Positions 14,214-24,108 of a DNA stretch of 64,000 bases are shown one piece after another; position 1 is the stretch's first letter, and the number at the start of each line of letters is the position of its first letter. The DNA is from Bordetella ansorpii (GTDB lineage: Bacteria > Pseudomonadota > Gammaproteobacteria > Burkholderiales > Burkholderiaceae_B). The notes beneath the pieces are model-generated. The model was not told where the DNA came from. It ran no database searches and saw only the letters and a program-made list of their open reading frames with translations. Made by a program: the position numbers and the translations under genes. The stretch covers positions 1 through 64,000 of the forward strand of contig NZ_FKIF01000007.1 of NCBI RefSeq assembly GCF_900078705.1. Direction: 5' to 3'.

Positions 14214-15333
14214 ACGCCGTAACCCTTCCTGATTTGGAAATGAAGCCCACCGCGCTGTCTTCCGCGTGGAACACCAGCGCATCGTCCGCCGGGCGGGCGT
14301 GGCCGGAACCATAGCGTTCACGGGTCCGCGCCGTCACGCTGCGCAGCGCGGGGTCGGCCTTGAAGGCCTCCAGCGCGGCGATTTCGGCGAGGCTCGCGCC
14401 GCCCGCGCGCCACGACTGCTCCAGTACGCCCATGCGGCGCGCGCCCGTGGCGTCGGCGCCCAGCGCGACGTCGTAGTTGCGGCGCGAAGCCAGAATAGCC
14501 GGATAGTGGCGCTGGACGCACGTGTCGTAGTGGCGCGCCAACTGCACGGCCTGGCGTTCGTCGTCCGACAGGCCGCTGTCGAGCAATGCCTCGTAGCCGC
14601 CCCGCACCACCCGCAGGGTCGAGCCGCCATACACCTCGGCGCCGCTGTTGTCCCGCGTCACTTCCTGTGTGCCCACATAGACGGCCTGCCACCCGGGAAC
14701 GCGGACACTGCCCACGCTGAAAGTCTGGACGTCGCCGGCCAGGTTGGTCTCGATCACCAGGCCGTGCGCGCGCACGTCGGCCGGATCGTAGCCCGCCAGC
14801 GCGGCCTGCAGCTGTCCGGCGTCGCGCACGACCGTCTGGCCTCGGCCGGCGTTGGCTTGCGGCAGTTTCAGCCGGATGGGGCCATCGCGCAGCAAGGCCA
14901 GGGCCGCGGCCGAGGCGTCCGCCAGCGAAAAGGCGGTGTAGCCGGGCAGCACCGCTTCGCCCAGCTCCTCGCCGAGGCCGGCGGCCCAGCCCGGCGGCTG
15001 CGCGTCGTGCGCGCGGTGCAGCGGGTGCGAGATGGCCTTGGTCGCGACGTAGGCGTAGGGCACGACTCCGCCATACAGATGATCTTCGCTGGCGATGCCC
15101 AGGGCGTCGGCCTGCGCCTGGCCGATCAGCGTATGCGCGGGCACGTAATACACGCGCCGTCCGCTCAGCGTGACGGCATCGTATTCGTCGTAGGCCGCAT
15201 CCAGCAATCCGGCAAGACGCCTGGCCAGCACGGTATGGCTGGCGATCTCGTGCTCGGATGCCGACGAGCGGCGCGGATGCGCCACGGCGATGCCCGCCGC
15301 CTGCCCACGCTCCGGTTCGGGCAAGGGGCTCAT
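14197..15333 (-). CDS. DUF3182 family protein (ATP-grasp-like)
   Basis: A 378-residue protein I recognise as DUF3182, an uncharacterised family with weak resemblance to ATP-grasp enzymes such as biotin carboxylases. The region GPIRLKLPQANAGRGQTVV looks like an ATP-grasp lysine followed by a glycine-rich loop. Downstream acidic residues in HGLVIETNL fit a metal-nucleotide site. No membrane segment is visible. The ATG at 15333 overlaps the ybhN stop (ATGA), and its own stop overlaps the hydrolase start. Such coupling to a cardiolipin synthase and a flippase-like membrane protein suggests a ligase role in envelope lipid or modification chemistry, but that is inference. Confidence 0.75.
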   Translation of the reverse strand: MSPLPEPERGQAAGIAVAHPRRSSASEHEIASHTVLARRLAGLLDAAYDEYDAVTLSGRRVYYVPAHTLIGQAQADALGIASEDHLYGGVVPYAYVATKAISHPLHRAHDAQPPGWAAGLGEELGEAVLPGYTAFSLADASAAALALLRDGPIRLKLPQANAGRGQTVVRDAGQLQAALAGYDPADVRAHGLVIETNLAGDVQTFSVGSVRVPGWQAVYVGTQEVTRDNSGAEVYGGSTLRVVRGGYEALLDSGLSDDERQAVQLARHYDTCVQRHYPAILASRRNYDVALGADATGARRMGVLEQSWRAGGASLAEIAALEAFKADPALRSVTARTRERYGSGHARPADDALVFHAEDSAVGFISKSGRVTAYGGAE

Positions 15334-16412
15334 GTCGAGGACTCCCGGTTTCGCTGCACCGCGCGCACACCCTGGCGCGCCTCCAGGATCAGGTAGGACG
15401 CGCCCGCGATGCACAGCGGCAGCAGGGCATAGAGCGCGCGATACACCAGCGCGGCGCCCAGCACCTGGGACGCCGGCAGTTGTCCCGCCAGGGCGCCCAC
15501 GAAGATGGCCTCGGTCGTGCCCAGGCCGCCGGGAATCCGCACGATGACCGCCGCCATGCTGGTGCACAGCAGCACGCCCAGCACCGTGGGGTAGGGCACC
15601 TTGGCCTGCAGCAGCGTATACATGATGGCGCCCATCGTCGCCCAGGACAGGATCGCCAGGCCGCACTGGATCAGCGCGGTGCGGCCGCTCGGTATCACGA
15701 TGCGGTGGCCGCGAACCGTCCAGTGCCGCCGCTTCATCCGCCAGCACGCGATGATGTAGGCCAGCCCGCCGGCCATCAGCACCACGCCGGCCGCGCGCAG
15801 GGCCGTGCCGCCGACGTTCCACGAAGACGGGATCGGCGTGACCCCGCTTGCGAACACCGCGCCCGCGATCAGCCCGTAGCCAATCCAGTTGGTGGTGACG
15901 CTGAATCCGGCGATGCGCAGGATGGTCGAGCGCCGCAGCCCCAGCAGGCTGGCGTACAGGCGCAGGCGCACCGCCAGGCCGCCGATCAGCACGCCCACGT
16001 TCAGGTTCAGTGCGTAGCTGATGGCCGCAATGCCCAGCACGCGGCCGGCGGGCATTTTCCTGTCGACATAGCGCCGCGCCAGCAAGTCGAAGCTGCCGTA
16101 GGCCACATACCCGACCACCACCAGTCCCGCCGCAAGCAGCAGCGTGGTGGACGGAATCGAATGAATGGCCTTGAGCACGGCTCGCCAGTCGACATTGCGC
16201 GCCAGGTTGAAGATCACCACCAGGGCGAACGCGGCCACCACCCAGATGAAGATATTGAACCAACGGGTCCAGCGGCCTTTCTTGCGCTGGCCGCCGGACT
16301 GACCGCCTCGTTGGGCGGTAAGCCTGTCCTGGGCGCCGCCATCGCGGCGCGCCGTCGCGGCGCTCATCGCCGGGGCGCCATTGGCAGGGTTGGCCGATGT
16401 GATGGTATTCAT
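15330..16412 (-). CDS. ybhN: Lysylphosphatidylglycerol synthase TM-region / YbhN-like membrane protein
   Basis: A 360-residue polytopic inner-membrane protein with a cytoplasmic basic N-terminus (about 45 residues) and about eight hydrophobic segments. It carries family hallmarks: a conserved NxxxGxxxGGxxxRLRLY region (NLNVGVLIGGLAVRLRLY) and RIPGGLGTTEAIFVGAL near the C-terminus, typical of the AglD/MprF flippase-like group (UPF0104). In E. coli, ybhN lies beside clsB (ybhO) and ybhP, exactly as here. The start at 16412 is preceded by AGAGG, 19 bases after the clsB stop. A role in moving a lipid-linked substrate is plausible but not shown. Confidence 0.85.
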   Translation of the reverse strand: MNTITSANPANGAPAMSAATARRDGGAQDRLTAQRGGQSGGQRKKGRWTRWFNIFIWVVAAFALVVIFNLARNVDWRAVLKAIHSIPSTTLLLAAGLVVVGYVAYGSFDLLARRYVDRKMPAGRVLGIAAISYALNLNVGVLIGGLAVRLRLYASLLGLRRSTILRIAGFSVTTNWIGYGLIAGAVFASGVTPIPSSWNVGGTALRAAGVVLMAGGLAYIIACWRMKRRHWTVRGHRIVIPSGRTALIQCGLAILSWATMGAIMYTLLQAKVPYPTVLGVLLCTSMAAVIVRIPGGLGTTEAIFVGALAGQLPASQVLGAALVYRALYALLPLCIAGASYLILEARQGVRAVQRNRESST

Positions 16413-16431
16413 GTTGTTTGACCTCTGCCGC

Positions 16432-17649
16432 TCAGGGCGTCGAGCCGTTTTCCTGGGGCAGCGCGGCCAGGGTTTCCGCGTCCACGGACTGCAGGCGGGG
16501 CTTGTGGGCGGGCAACGAGCCCGCCCAGGCCGGAAACCGGCGCAGGAAGTGGAACACCACCACGCCGACCCACACTTTGCGCAGGCTGCGGGCCGACCGC
16601 GATGCCCGCGGCGCCAATTGGCAATGCTCCCGCAGCAGCGTGTCCAGCCTGGCCCTCAATGCCTGGTTCAAACCGGCGTCGTAGGCCACGACGTTGGCTT
16701 CGAGATTCAGCGCCAGGCTGAACGGGTCGAGGTTGCTGGACCCCACCGTCACCCACCTGTCGTCGATGCAGGCCACCTTGCCGTGCAGCGGACGGGTGCA
16801 ATACTCATGGATCTCCACGCCCGCCTCGGACAGGTAGTCGTACAGCATGCGGGCGGCCACCTTCGCCGCCGGCATGTCCGGCTCGCCCTGCATGATCAAC
16901 CGTACGCGCACCCCGCGCCGGGCGGCGTTCGCCAGCTCGCGCAGCAACCGGTAGCCGGGAAAGAAATAGGCGTTGGCAAGCAGGATGTCGCGCTTGGCCA
17001 GCCGGATCGCCGCACGGTAATGGCGCTCGATGTCGTCCCGGTGCCTGTCGTTGTCTCGTACGACCAGGCACGCCGCGGCCCGCTGGCCGCCGTCCCGCGG
17101 CGCCAGCGCGGCCCGCCCGCGGCCGGGCGCGCGCCGCGCCGGGGTGGCGAGCGCCTCGCGGGCATAACGGGCGATGTCGGCGGCCAGCGTGCCGCGCACG
17201 GCCACGGCATAATCCTGCTTGGCCTCCGGTCCGGAGGCCAGCAGGTGATCGGCGCCGAAGTTGATGCCGCCCACGAAGGCCAGCGTATCGTCGATGGCCA
17301 CGATCTTGCGGTGCATCCGCCGGAACACATTGGTGCGCACGCCCAGGCGGCGCGGCTGCGGATCGAAGAAATGGAACCGTACCCCGGCCTCGACCAGGCC
17401 TTCCAGGAAATCGGCCGTCAGCGCCTCGCTGCCGTAGCCGTCCACCGTCACGTCCACGGACACGCCGCGCCCGGCGGCCGCGATCAGGGCCTCGCGCAGC
17501 GCGCGGCCCACCTCGTCGTCGAACAGGATGAAGGTCTCGACCAGCACTTCCTTGCGCGCGCGGCCGATCTCTTCCAGCACGCGCGGAAAGTACTCCTCGC
17601 CGTTCTCCAGCAATTCGAATTCCGTATCGTTGCGCCATTGGGGATTCAT
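16432..17649 (-). CDS. clsB: Cardiolipin synthase B-like phospholipase D family protein
   Basis: Condenses phospholipids to cardiolipin at the membrane, by family. The protein has 405 residues. Two HKD motifs are present: HRKIVAIDDTLAFVGGINFG at about residues 115-134 and HGKVACIDDRWVTVGSSNLD in the second half, so the phosphatidyl-transfer site is complete. There is no N-terminal transmembrane pair, as expected for the ClsB type. A hydrophobic stretch near the C-terminus (VWVGVVVFHFLRRFPAW) may contact the membrane. I chose ATG at 17649 because it overlaps the ybhP stop (ATGA) and because the upstream extension has no conserved features. Confidence 0.9.
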   Translation of the reverse strand: MNPQWRNDTEFELLENGEEYFPRVLEEIGRARKEVLVETFILFDDEVGRALREALIAAAGRGVSVDVTVDGYGSEALTADFLEGLVEAGVRFHFFDPQPRRLGVRTNVFRRMHRKIVAIDDTLAFVGGINFGADHLLASGPEAKQDYAVAVRGTLAADIARYAREALATPARRAPGRGRAALAPRDGGQRAAACLVVRDNDRHRDDIERHYRAAIRLAKRDILLANAYFFPGYRLLRELANAARRGVRVRLIMQGEPDMPAAKVAARMLYDYLSEAGVEIHEYCTRPLHGKVACIDDRWVTVGSSNLDPFSLALNLEANVVAYDAGLNQALRARLDTLLREHCQLAPRASRSARSLRKVWVGVVVFHFLRRFPAWAGSLPAHKPRLQSVDAETLAALPQENGSTP

Positions 17650-18422
17650 GCCGATACCTCCGCGGCAATGGGCACATGGTCGGACAGCTTCGACCAGGGT
17701 TGGCCCGACAGCGGCACCGGCTTGCAGTGCCTGACGTTCTTCACATAGATGCGATCCAGCCGCAGGACCGGCCAGCGGGCCGGGAAGGTCCGCGCCGGGC
17801 GCGGCCGCACGCCGTGGTGGATCTCGCGGACGCCGCAACCGTGCAGCACCCGGTCGGCCCGCAGCCGCCAGTCATTGAAATCCCCGGCGATCACCACGGG
17901 TTCGCCAGCGGGCAGGGTGGCGACGAAATCGCGCAGGCGGCGCAACTGCTCCTGGCGGTGCGTCTCCAGCAGCCCCAGGTGCACGCAAAGCAGGTGCACG
18001 TCGGTGTCATGCGGCCGGATCACGCAATGCAGCAGGCCGCGGGCCTCGTGCTTGCCGACGCTGATGTCGTGATTGTCGAAAGAAACGATGGGGAACTTGG
18101 ACAACACGGCGTTGCCGTGGTGTCCGTCCGGATAGACGGCGTTGCGTCCGTAGGCGTGCGCCGTCCAGATCGTGTCAGCCAGGAATTCATAATGCGAGGT
18201 CTTGGGCCAGTCGGCCAGCCGCAGGGCATGCTGCTGGTGCTCGCCCGTGACTTCCTGGAGGAACACGATGTCGGCGCCGACCTGCCGGATGGCGTCGCGC
18301 AGCTCCGGCAGCATGAAACGGCGGTTGAAGAAGGTGAAACCCTTGTGGATATTGACGCTGAGCACCCGCAATTGCTGCGAGGGCCCGGCGTGGGATTTCT
18401 GCGGGGTATGTTGTTCTGGCAT
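17646..18422 (-). CDS. ybhP: Endonuclease/exonuclease/phosphatase family protein (YbhP-like)
   Basis: A 258-residue metal-dependent phosphoesterase. The EEP fold motifs appear in order: LSVNIHKG (Asn, metal), FLQEV (metal Glu), the histidine in HHGNAVLSK, VIAGDFNDWR (catalytic Asp-Asn) and LSDHVPI (catalytic His near the end). Family members cleave DNA, phosphoinositides or sphingomyelin. In the E. coli-like order ybhP-clsB-ybhN the substrate may be a phospholipid rather than nucleic acid (inference). It is the first gene of this operon, with CGGAG upstream of the ATG. The 223-bp region upstream holds no gene and probably the promoter. Confidence 0.88.
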   Translation of the reverse strand: MPEQHTPQKSHAGPSQQLRVLSVNIHKGFTFFNRRFMLPELRDAIRQVGADIVFLQEVTGEHQQHALRLADWPKTSHYEFLADTIWTAHAYGRNAVYPDGHHGNAVLSKFPIVSFDNHDISVGKHEARGLLHCVIRPHDTDVHLLCVHLGLLETHRQEQLRRLRDFVATLPAGEPVVIAGDFNDWRLRADRVLHGCGVREIHHGVRPRPARTFPARWPVLRLDRIYVKNVRHCKPVPLSGQPWSKLSDHVPIAAEVSA

Positions 18423-18645
18423 GCGCGCTCCGCGACCTGACTGGCCGACGACTCAGCAAGCCGCGTGCCCGCAATGCCGCGTCGCAGGGCGGGCAGCGCC
18501 TAAGCCCTTGAAATTGCTGCGCCGCGCAAGCTCGAGGGCGGCGTCGTGCCGCGCCCGCGCCGGGCGGACCGCTGCCTGTCGGCACGGCCCGCGGGCAAGC
18601 GAGGCGAATTTATTACCGCCGGCGGCGGTCAGGCGGGCCCCGGCG

Positions 18646-19095
18646 TCACGCCGCCGGCCGGCCCCGGCCCGAGGCGGCCTCGGCGTTGCGTTCCAGGGTG
18701 CTCAGGGCGTCGTTCAGCATCGCCACCTGTTCCGCGGACAGCCCCTCCAGCATTTCGCGGAAGAAGGCCGCGCGGCGCGGCAGGGCTTCCTCGACCACGT
18801 CGCGGCCCGCCTGGGTCAGCGAGGCATTGGTCAGACGGTTGTCGCCGGCGTCCACCGCGCGCTCGATCCAGCCCAGCTTCTGCATGGCCTGCAACTGCCG
18901 CGTCAGCGACGCGGGATCCAGCCGGCAACGTTCGGCCAGCACTTTCTGCGAGCTGCTGCCCAGTTCGTACAGGCTATACAGGATGCGCCAGCGCGGGAGC
19001 GGGTGCCCGACCCGGCTGCTGAACGTGCTCTGCATGGCGCGGTAGGTCTGGCCCACGTGCTGGACCACCAGCAGACCCTGTTGTGGTGTCGGCAA
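18646..19095 (-). CDS. MarR family transcriptional regulator
   Basis: A 149-residue winged-helix regulator. The recognition region reads SSSQKVLAERCRLDPASLTRQLQAMQKLGWIERAVDAGDNR, including the usual wing Asp-x-Arg (DNR). The most likely start is a TTG at 19095. In the same frame there is a TAA (the exporter's own stop region) just upstream, no ATG precedes the first helix, and CGGAGAAT sits 9 bases upstream. It begins 3 bases after the exporter stop, so it is co-transcribed with the transporter and probably represses the shared promoter at 20720-20743. Confidence 0.85.
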   Translation of the reverse strand: MPTPQQGLLVVQHVGQTYRAMQSTFSSRVGHPLPRWRILYSLYELGSSSQKVLAERCRLDPASLTRQLQAMQKLGWIERAVDAGDNRLTNASLTQAGRDVVEEALPRRAAFFREMLEGLSAEQVAMLNDALSTLERNAEAASGRGRPAA

Positions 19096-19098
19096 TGC

Positions 19099-20706
19099 TT
19101 ATTCTCCGGCGCTTTTCGGGCTCTGGGAACGGCCCGGAAGCGCCAAATGTACCCTGGGCGCGCGATACACGCACCAGAGGGCGGCCAGCGCCACCACCAG
19201 GGCGATCACCTGGCCCCCATGAATCGCCGTCACCAGCGCCTGGCGGGCGGTGTCCAGCATGGCCGTGCCGTCCACGCCCTGGCCGGCCCATTGCGTCAGC
19301 AAGCGGCCCTGCGTTTCGGCGTCGACCAGCACGCGCGGATCGGACAACTGTTCCAGGCTGGCGGCGTCCACCCTGCCGCCCAGCGTGGCCGCGGTACGGC
19401 TGGCATACAGATGGCTGACCACCGTGCCGACCACCGCCGTGCCGACCATGCCGCCGATCATGCGCAGCGATTGCAGCAGCGCCGTGGCGATGCCCAGATG
19501 GGCCCGGCCTGCCGCGTGCTGCGTGAAAATGGTCAGGGTCGGCATGACGAAGCCCATGCCCAGCCCGCCCAGCATCATGTAGAGGGCCAGCAGCCAGTGC
19601 GCCGTGGCGCGGTCGCTGGCCAGCACGCCCATGCACGACGCCGCAAGCAGCGCGAAGCCCGCGTACAGGATGTGGTTGGGATTGGCCAGGCGGGGGATCA
19701 CGCGGCCGCCGGCGATGCTGCCCACCGTGATGAAGGCCGCCAGCGGCGTCACCAGCAGGCCCGCCTGCTGAGGCGACAACCCGAAGCCGCCCTGCATCAG
19801 CAGCGGCGCGTAGAACAGCAGGGTGAACATGGTGGTGCCCACCAGCAGCGCCATCATGAACAGCATGGCCAGGTTGCGGTCGCGCAGCATGCCGACGGGA
19901 ACGATCGGATGATCGCAACGCTTCTCCCAGGCGTACAGTGCGAAGAATGCCGCTGCGCTGCCCACCGCCAGCAGGGTGACGGCGCCGCCCGCGTCATCCT
20001 GGGGCAGCAGTTCCACCAGCAGTTGCAGCGAGCCCAGGGCCGCCGTGATCAGCAGGGCGCCCGGCCAGTCGAGCCGGATCCTGCCGCCGCTGTGCTGGCG
20101 CAGGTGCGGCATGTGACGCAGCACGAACCACGCGCCCAACAGGCCGATGGGCAGGTTCACATAGAACACCGAACGCCAGCCGTACTGCTCGGTCAGGATG
20201 CCGCCCAGCGAGGGGCCGACGGCGTTGGCGATGCCGAAGGCCGAGGCCACCATCACCTGCCAGCGCAGCCGCACCCGGGTATCGGGAAACAGATCGGGGA
20301 TACAGGCGAAGGCCGTGCCCACCAACATGCCGCCGCCCACGCCCTGCAGTGCCCGGGCCGCGACCAGTTGCGGCATGCTCTGGGCCGCGCCGCACAGCAC
20401 GGAGGCCACGGTGAACAAGATGATGGCCGCCACCACGAAGGGTTTGCGGCCGTAGTAGTCGCCCAGCCGGCCGAAGATCGGCACGGTGATCACCGAGGTC
20501 AGCAGGTAGGACGTTGCCACCCAGGCATACAGGTTGAAACCATGCAGTTCCGACACGATCGTCGGCAGCGCCGTGCCCACCACCGTCTGATCCACCGCCA
20601 CCAGCATGATCACGAAGCACATGCCCAGCATGGCCATCAGCGACTGGCGGAACGGCAATAGCTGGCCCGCCGAATGCGGGGCATCTAGGGTGATGGTTGG
20701 CGGCAT
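19099..20706 (-). CDS. DHA2-type (14-TM) MFS drug exporter
   Basis: A 535-residue inner-membrane proton antiporter of the EmrB/QacA group. The motif A-like loop GRLGDYYGRKPF, the motif C region GPSLGGILTEQYGWRSVFYVNLPIG and about 14 hydrophobic segments are visible. The ATG at 20706 is chosen because the 31 upstream in-frame codons cover the promoter/operator and begin with no ribosome binding site. The adjacent MarR gene and the operator upstream suggest induction by a small lipophilic or phenolic compound. No membrane fusion partner is next to it, so it may act alone. The actual substrate is unknown. Confidence 0.88.
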   Translation of the reverse strand: MPPTITLDAPHSAGQLLPFRQSLMAMLGMCFVIMLVAVDQTVVGTALPTIVSELHGFNLYAWVATSYLLTSVITVPIFGRLGDYYGRKPFVVAAIILFTVASVLCGAAQSMPQLVAARALQGVGGGMLVGTAFACIPDLFPDTRVRLRWQVMVASAFGIANAVGPSLGGILTEQYGWRSVFYVNLPIGLLGAWFVLRHMPHLRQHSGGRIRLDWPGALLITAALGSLQLLVELLPQDDAGGAVTLLAVGSAAAFFALYAWEKRCDHPIVPVGMLRDRNLAMLFMMALLVGTTMFTLLFYAPLLMQGGFGLSPQQAGLLVTPLAAFITVGSIAGGRVIPRLANPNHILYAGFALLAASCMGVLASDRATAHWLLALYMMLGGLGMGFVMPTLTIFTQHAAGRAHLGIATALLQSLRMIGGMVGTAVVGTVVSHLYASRTAATLGGRVDAASLEQLSDPRVLVDAETQGRLLTQWAGQGVDGTAMLDTARQALVTAIHGGQVIALVVALAALWCVYRAPRVHLALPGRSQSPKSAGE

Positions 20707-20719
20707 TTGTGACAAATCA

Positions 20720-20743
20720 ATAATTGACCGATCAACAATTATA
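20720..20743 (-). promoter_or_regulatory. Probable MarR operator overlapping the exporter promoter
   Basis: Perfect inverted repeat ATAATTG-N9-CAATTAT (20720-20742), with an inner TTGA/TCAA pair. On the minus strand TATAAT at 20738-20743 would be the -10 box, so a bound regulator would block RNA polymerase. The distance from TATAAT to the ATG leaves a leader of about 25-30 bases. The -35 box is not clear. AT-rich palindromes of this sort are typical MarR sites. Confidence 0.6.
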
Positions 20744-20937
20744 GCGTTTTCCCGGATAGGGCTATTACCCGCTCGCGCAGGGGCGTCCGTTTCGCGCAAC
20801 GATCCGGCGGACGCCCCGTCCGATTCTCACGCGGATGAGACGCGGCCACCGGCTGTGGCCGGCTTCGGCTACTATCCCCCTCACCCGGGCAGACGCCCAG
20901 GCGCGACCACGCGTCCGTTCCCGCAAAAAACACCGAC

Positions 20938-23900
20938 ATGCCGTATTCCCAACAGCAGAAGCAAGAAGACCTGACGATCGTGGCCGCGGTCTGGGGCCTC
21001 ACCGCCGTCATCTTCACCCTGGACATGGTGGCGGTCACCGGCCTGACGGTCTGGGTCTTCTACGTGATTCCGCAGTTGCTGTCCGTCAAACAGCGCAACC
21101 GCAACCTGCCGTTGATGCTGGCCGCGGTGCAGGCCGTGCTGCTGATCGTGGGCCTGTTCCCGCTGGCCACGACCCTCGTCGAGGTCCGCGTCGCCAATCG
21201 GATCATCAACATCCTGTCCGTATTCAGCGTGGCCTACCTGGCCTACGCGGTGATCGGCGCGCGCGAGCGCACCGAGCGCCTCCTGTGGCTGCAGCGCGGG
21301 CAGTCGGACATGGCCGCCGGCATGCTGGGCGAACTGGAGCTGGCGTCCGTCGGGCGGGGCATGCTGCAGGTGCTGGCGCGCTACGTCAACGCCCAGGTGG
21401 CCGCGCTGTACACCCATGAGCAAGGCCGCCTGGGCTTCGTGTCCGGCTATGCCTTCGACGCCCCGGATGGCGATGCCGGCACCCTGGGCCTGGCCCGCGA
21501 GGTGGCGCGCGACGGCAAGCCCCTGGTCGTCGACGACGTGCCGTCGGATCACGTGCGCATCAGCAGCGGCACCGGCGCCGCCGCGCCGCGCCGCCTGCTG
21601 ATCGCGCCGGTCACGGCCGAGGGCCGCATCGTGGGCGTGGTCGAGCTGGGCTTTGTCAGCACCGACATGGACATGGACCGCGTCATCGAGCTGATGCGCA
21701 TCCTGGCCGAGGACATGGGACAGGCGCTGAGCGCCGCCATGTACCGCCAGCGCCTGAAGGACGCGCTGGAAGAGACCGAGCGCCAGCGCGAGACCCTGCA
21801 GACGCAGCAGGAAGAGCTGCGTGTCACCAATGAGGAACTGGAAGAGCAGAGCCGCGCGCTGCGCGATTCGCAAGGCCGCCTCGAAGACCAGCAGAGCGAG
21901 CTGGAACAGACCAATGTCCGGCTGGAAGAGCAGGCCAACCGGCTGGAACGTCAGAAGCAGGATCTGCTGCGCGCGCAGCGCACGCTGGAGGCCAACGCCG
22001 ACGAACTGACGCGCGCCAACCGCTACAAGTCCGAGTTCCTGGCGAACATGTCGCACGAATTGCGTACGCCGCTGAACAGCTCGCTCATCCTGGCGCAGAT
22101 CCTGTCCGGGCACGATTCGGCCGCGCTCAGCAGCGACGAGGTGCGCCGCTACGCCCAGACCATCCATGCCTCCAACCAGGACCTGCTGACGCTGATCAAC
22201 GACATCCTGGACCTGTCCAAGATCGAGGCCGGCCACGTCGACATCGTGGCCGAGCCGGTGTCGGTGGCGAGCGTGCTGCGGCCGTTGCAGTCCGTCTTCG
22301 AACCCATCTCGCGCGATCGCGGGTTGGCGATGCACATCGAGATCGACGCCGATACGCCGGCCACCTTCACCACCGATTCGAACCGCCTGCAGCAGGTGCT
22401 GAAGAACCTGCTGTCGAACGCGTTCAAGTTCACCGAGAAGGGCAGCGTCACGCTGCGCGTGCGCCCCGCGGGCGCCGACAGGGTGGCCTTCGACGTGCGC
22501 GACACCGGCATCGGCATCGCGCCCGACCAGCAGGACATCATTTTCGAGGCCTTCCGCCAGGCCGATGGCACCACCAGCCGCAAGTACGGCGGCACCGGCC
22601 TGGGCCTGTCGATCTCGCGCGAACTGGCGCGCCTGCTGGGCGGCGAGATCCGGGTGGCCAGCGAGCCGGGGCGTGGCAGCACCTTCACGCTGGAAGTGGC
22701 CACGGATCTGGAGGCCGGCACCTATTCGCGCGATGGTGTGATGGAGAACGAGGCACCGGCCGTCACGCCGGCCGCCAAGGCCGCGGCCGAAGCCGAGATG
22801 GCGGCCATCGCGGCCGCCAGCGCCGCGGCCAGCAAGCCCGCGGTCACCGCCTACGCGCCCGGTGGCGCATCCAAGCCCGTGCCGGGCGCGCCGTTGCCGC
22901 GCCGCCTGGACGACGACCGCGAGCGCCGCCAGCGGCCGCGCCTGGTCCTGGTCATCGAGGACGACGAACGCTTTGCCGGGGTGCTGTACGAAGTGGCCCA
23001 CGAACTGGATTTCGACTGCATCCATGCCGTCACCGGCGAGGAAGCCCTGGCCCTGGCGCGCAGCCAGCAGCCCAGCGGCATCCTGCTGGACGTGAACCTG
23101 CCCGACCAGTCCGGCCTGAGCGTGCTGGAGCGCCTGAAGCGCGATCCGGTCACCCGCCACATCCCGGTGCACATGCTGTCGGTCCACGATCACCTGCAGA
23201 CCGCGCTGGAGCTGGGCGCGGTCGGCTATGCCCTGAAGCCCGTGGCGCGTGAATCCGTGCTGGAGGCCTTCCAGAAAGTCGAGGCCCGCCTGCAGCAGCA
23301 GGTGCGCCGCGTGCTGGTGGTGGAAGACGATGCCGTGCTGCGCGAAAGCATCGGCCTGATGCTGAAGGCCGGCGACGTGGAGATCACCACCACGGGCACG
23401 GTGGCCCAGGCCCTGGAATACCTGGCGGCCGGTCACTACGACTGCATGGTCATGGACCTGATGCTGCCCGACGCCTCCGGCTACGACCTGCTGGAGCAGA
23501 TGGCCAACGGCGAGAAGTACGCTTTCCCGCCCGTCATCGTCTATACGGGGCGCGCCCTGACCCGCGACGAAGAGCAGCGCCTGCGCCGTTACTCGCGTTC
23601 GATCATCATCAAGGGCGCCAAGTCGCCCGAACGCCTGCTGGACGAGGTGTCGCTGTTCCTGCACCGCATCGAGGCGGCGCTGCCGCAGGACCAGCAGCGC
23701 CTGCTGGCCCAGGCGCGCCAGCGCGATGCCGTGTTCGAGGGCCGCCGCATCCTGCTGGCCGAAGACGACGTGCGCAACGTCTATGCGCTGTCCAGCATCT
23801 TCGAACCGCTGGGCGCCAAGCTGATCGTGGCGCGCGACGGCCGCCAGGCGCTGGACCGCCTGGCCGCGCACGATGACATCGACCTGGTCCTGATGGACCT

Positions 23901-24108
23901 GATGATGCCCGAGATGGACGGCCTGACCGCCATGCGCGAGATCCGCCGGCAGCCCGCCTACGCGCGCCTGCCCATCATCGCGCTGACGGCCAAAGCCATG
24001 GCCGATGACCGCCGCAGTTGCCTGGAGGCGGGCGCCAACGACTACATCGCCAAACCCATCGACGTCGAGAAACTGGTGTCACTGTGCCGAGTATGGATGC
24101 CGAAGTAA
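20938..24108 (+). CDS. Hybrid sensor histidine kinase with three receiver domains
   Basis: A 1056-residue membrane signalling protein. Order: three hydrophobic segments (about 13-48, 57-77, 88-106), a GAF-like domain (about 125-265), a long Gln/Glu-rich coiled coil (270-360), HisKA with phospho-acceptor H373 ([14 protein letters not shown]), an HATPase with N-box ([19 protein letters not shown]) and GTGLGLSI, an Ala-rich linker (about 605-650), then three receivers. These carry their Asp in LLDVNLP, VMDLMLP and VLMDLMMP, so all three look able to be phosphorylated. No HPt or output domain follows, so the receivers probably relay to, or compete with, a partner. The cheR gene starts inside its 3' end. 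No strong ribosome binding site precedes 20938. Confidence 0.9.
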   Translation: MPYSQQQKQEDLTIVAAVWGLTAVIFTLDMVAVTGLTVWVFYVIPQLLSVKQRNRNLPLMLAAVQAVLLIVGLFPLATTLVEVRVANRIINILSVFSVAYLAYAVIGARERTERLLWLQRGQSDMAAGMLGELELASVGRGMLQVLARYVNAQVAALYTHEQGRLGFVSGYAFDAPDGDAGTLGLAREVARDGKPLVVDDVPSDHVRISSGTGAAAPRRLLIAPVTAEGRIVGVVELGFVSTDMDMDRVIELMRILAEDMGQALSAAMYRQRLKDALEETERQRETLQTQQEELRVTNEELEEQSRALRDSQGRLEDQQSELEQTNVRLEEQANRLERQKQDLLRAQRTLEANADELTRANRYKSEFLANMSHELRTPLNSSLILAQILSGHDSAALSSDEVRRYAQTIHASNQDLLTLINDILDLSKIEAGHVDIVAEPVSVASVLRPLQSVFEPISRDRGLAMHIEIDADTPATFTTDSNRLQQVLKNLLSNAFKFTEKGSVTLRVRPAGADRVAFDVRDTGIGIAPDQQDIIFEAFRQADGTTSRKYGGTGLGLSISRELARLLGGEIRVASEPGRGSTFTLEVATDLEAGTYSRDGVMENEAPAVTPAAKAAAEAEMAAIAAASAAASKPAVTAYAPGGASKPVPGAPLPRRLDDDRERRQRPRLVLVIEDDERFAGVLYEVAHELDFDCIHAVTGEEALALARSQQPSGILLDVNLPDQSGLSVLERLKRDPVTRHIPVHMLSVHDHLQTALELGAVGYALKPVARESVLEAFQKVEARLQQQVRRVLVVEDDAVLRESIGLMLKAGDVEITTTGTVAQALEYLAAGHYDCMVMDLMLPDASGYDLLEQMANGEKYAFPPVIVYTGRALTRDEEQRLRRYSRSIIIKGAKSPERLLDEVSLFLHRIEAALPQDQQRLLAQARQRDAVFEGRRILLAEDDVRNVYALSSIFEPLGAKLIVARDGRQALDRLAAHDDIDLVLMDLMMPEMDGLTAMREIRRQPAYARLPIIALTAKAMADDRRSCLEAGANDYIAKPIDVEKLVSLCRVWMPK

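Noticed and set aside
20881-23871. A 996-codon open frame on the minus strand.
   Set aside because: It is antisense to the hybrid kinase, with codon-bias-driven composition and no recognisable domain.
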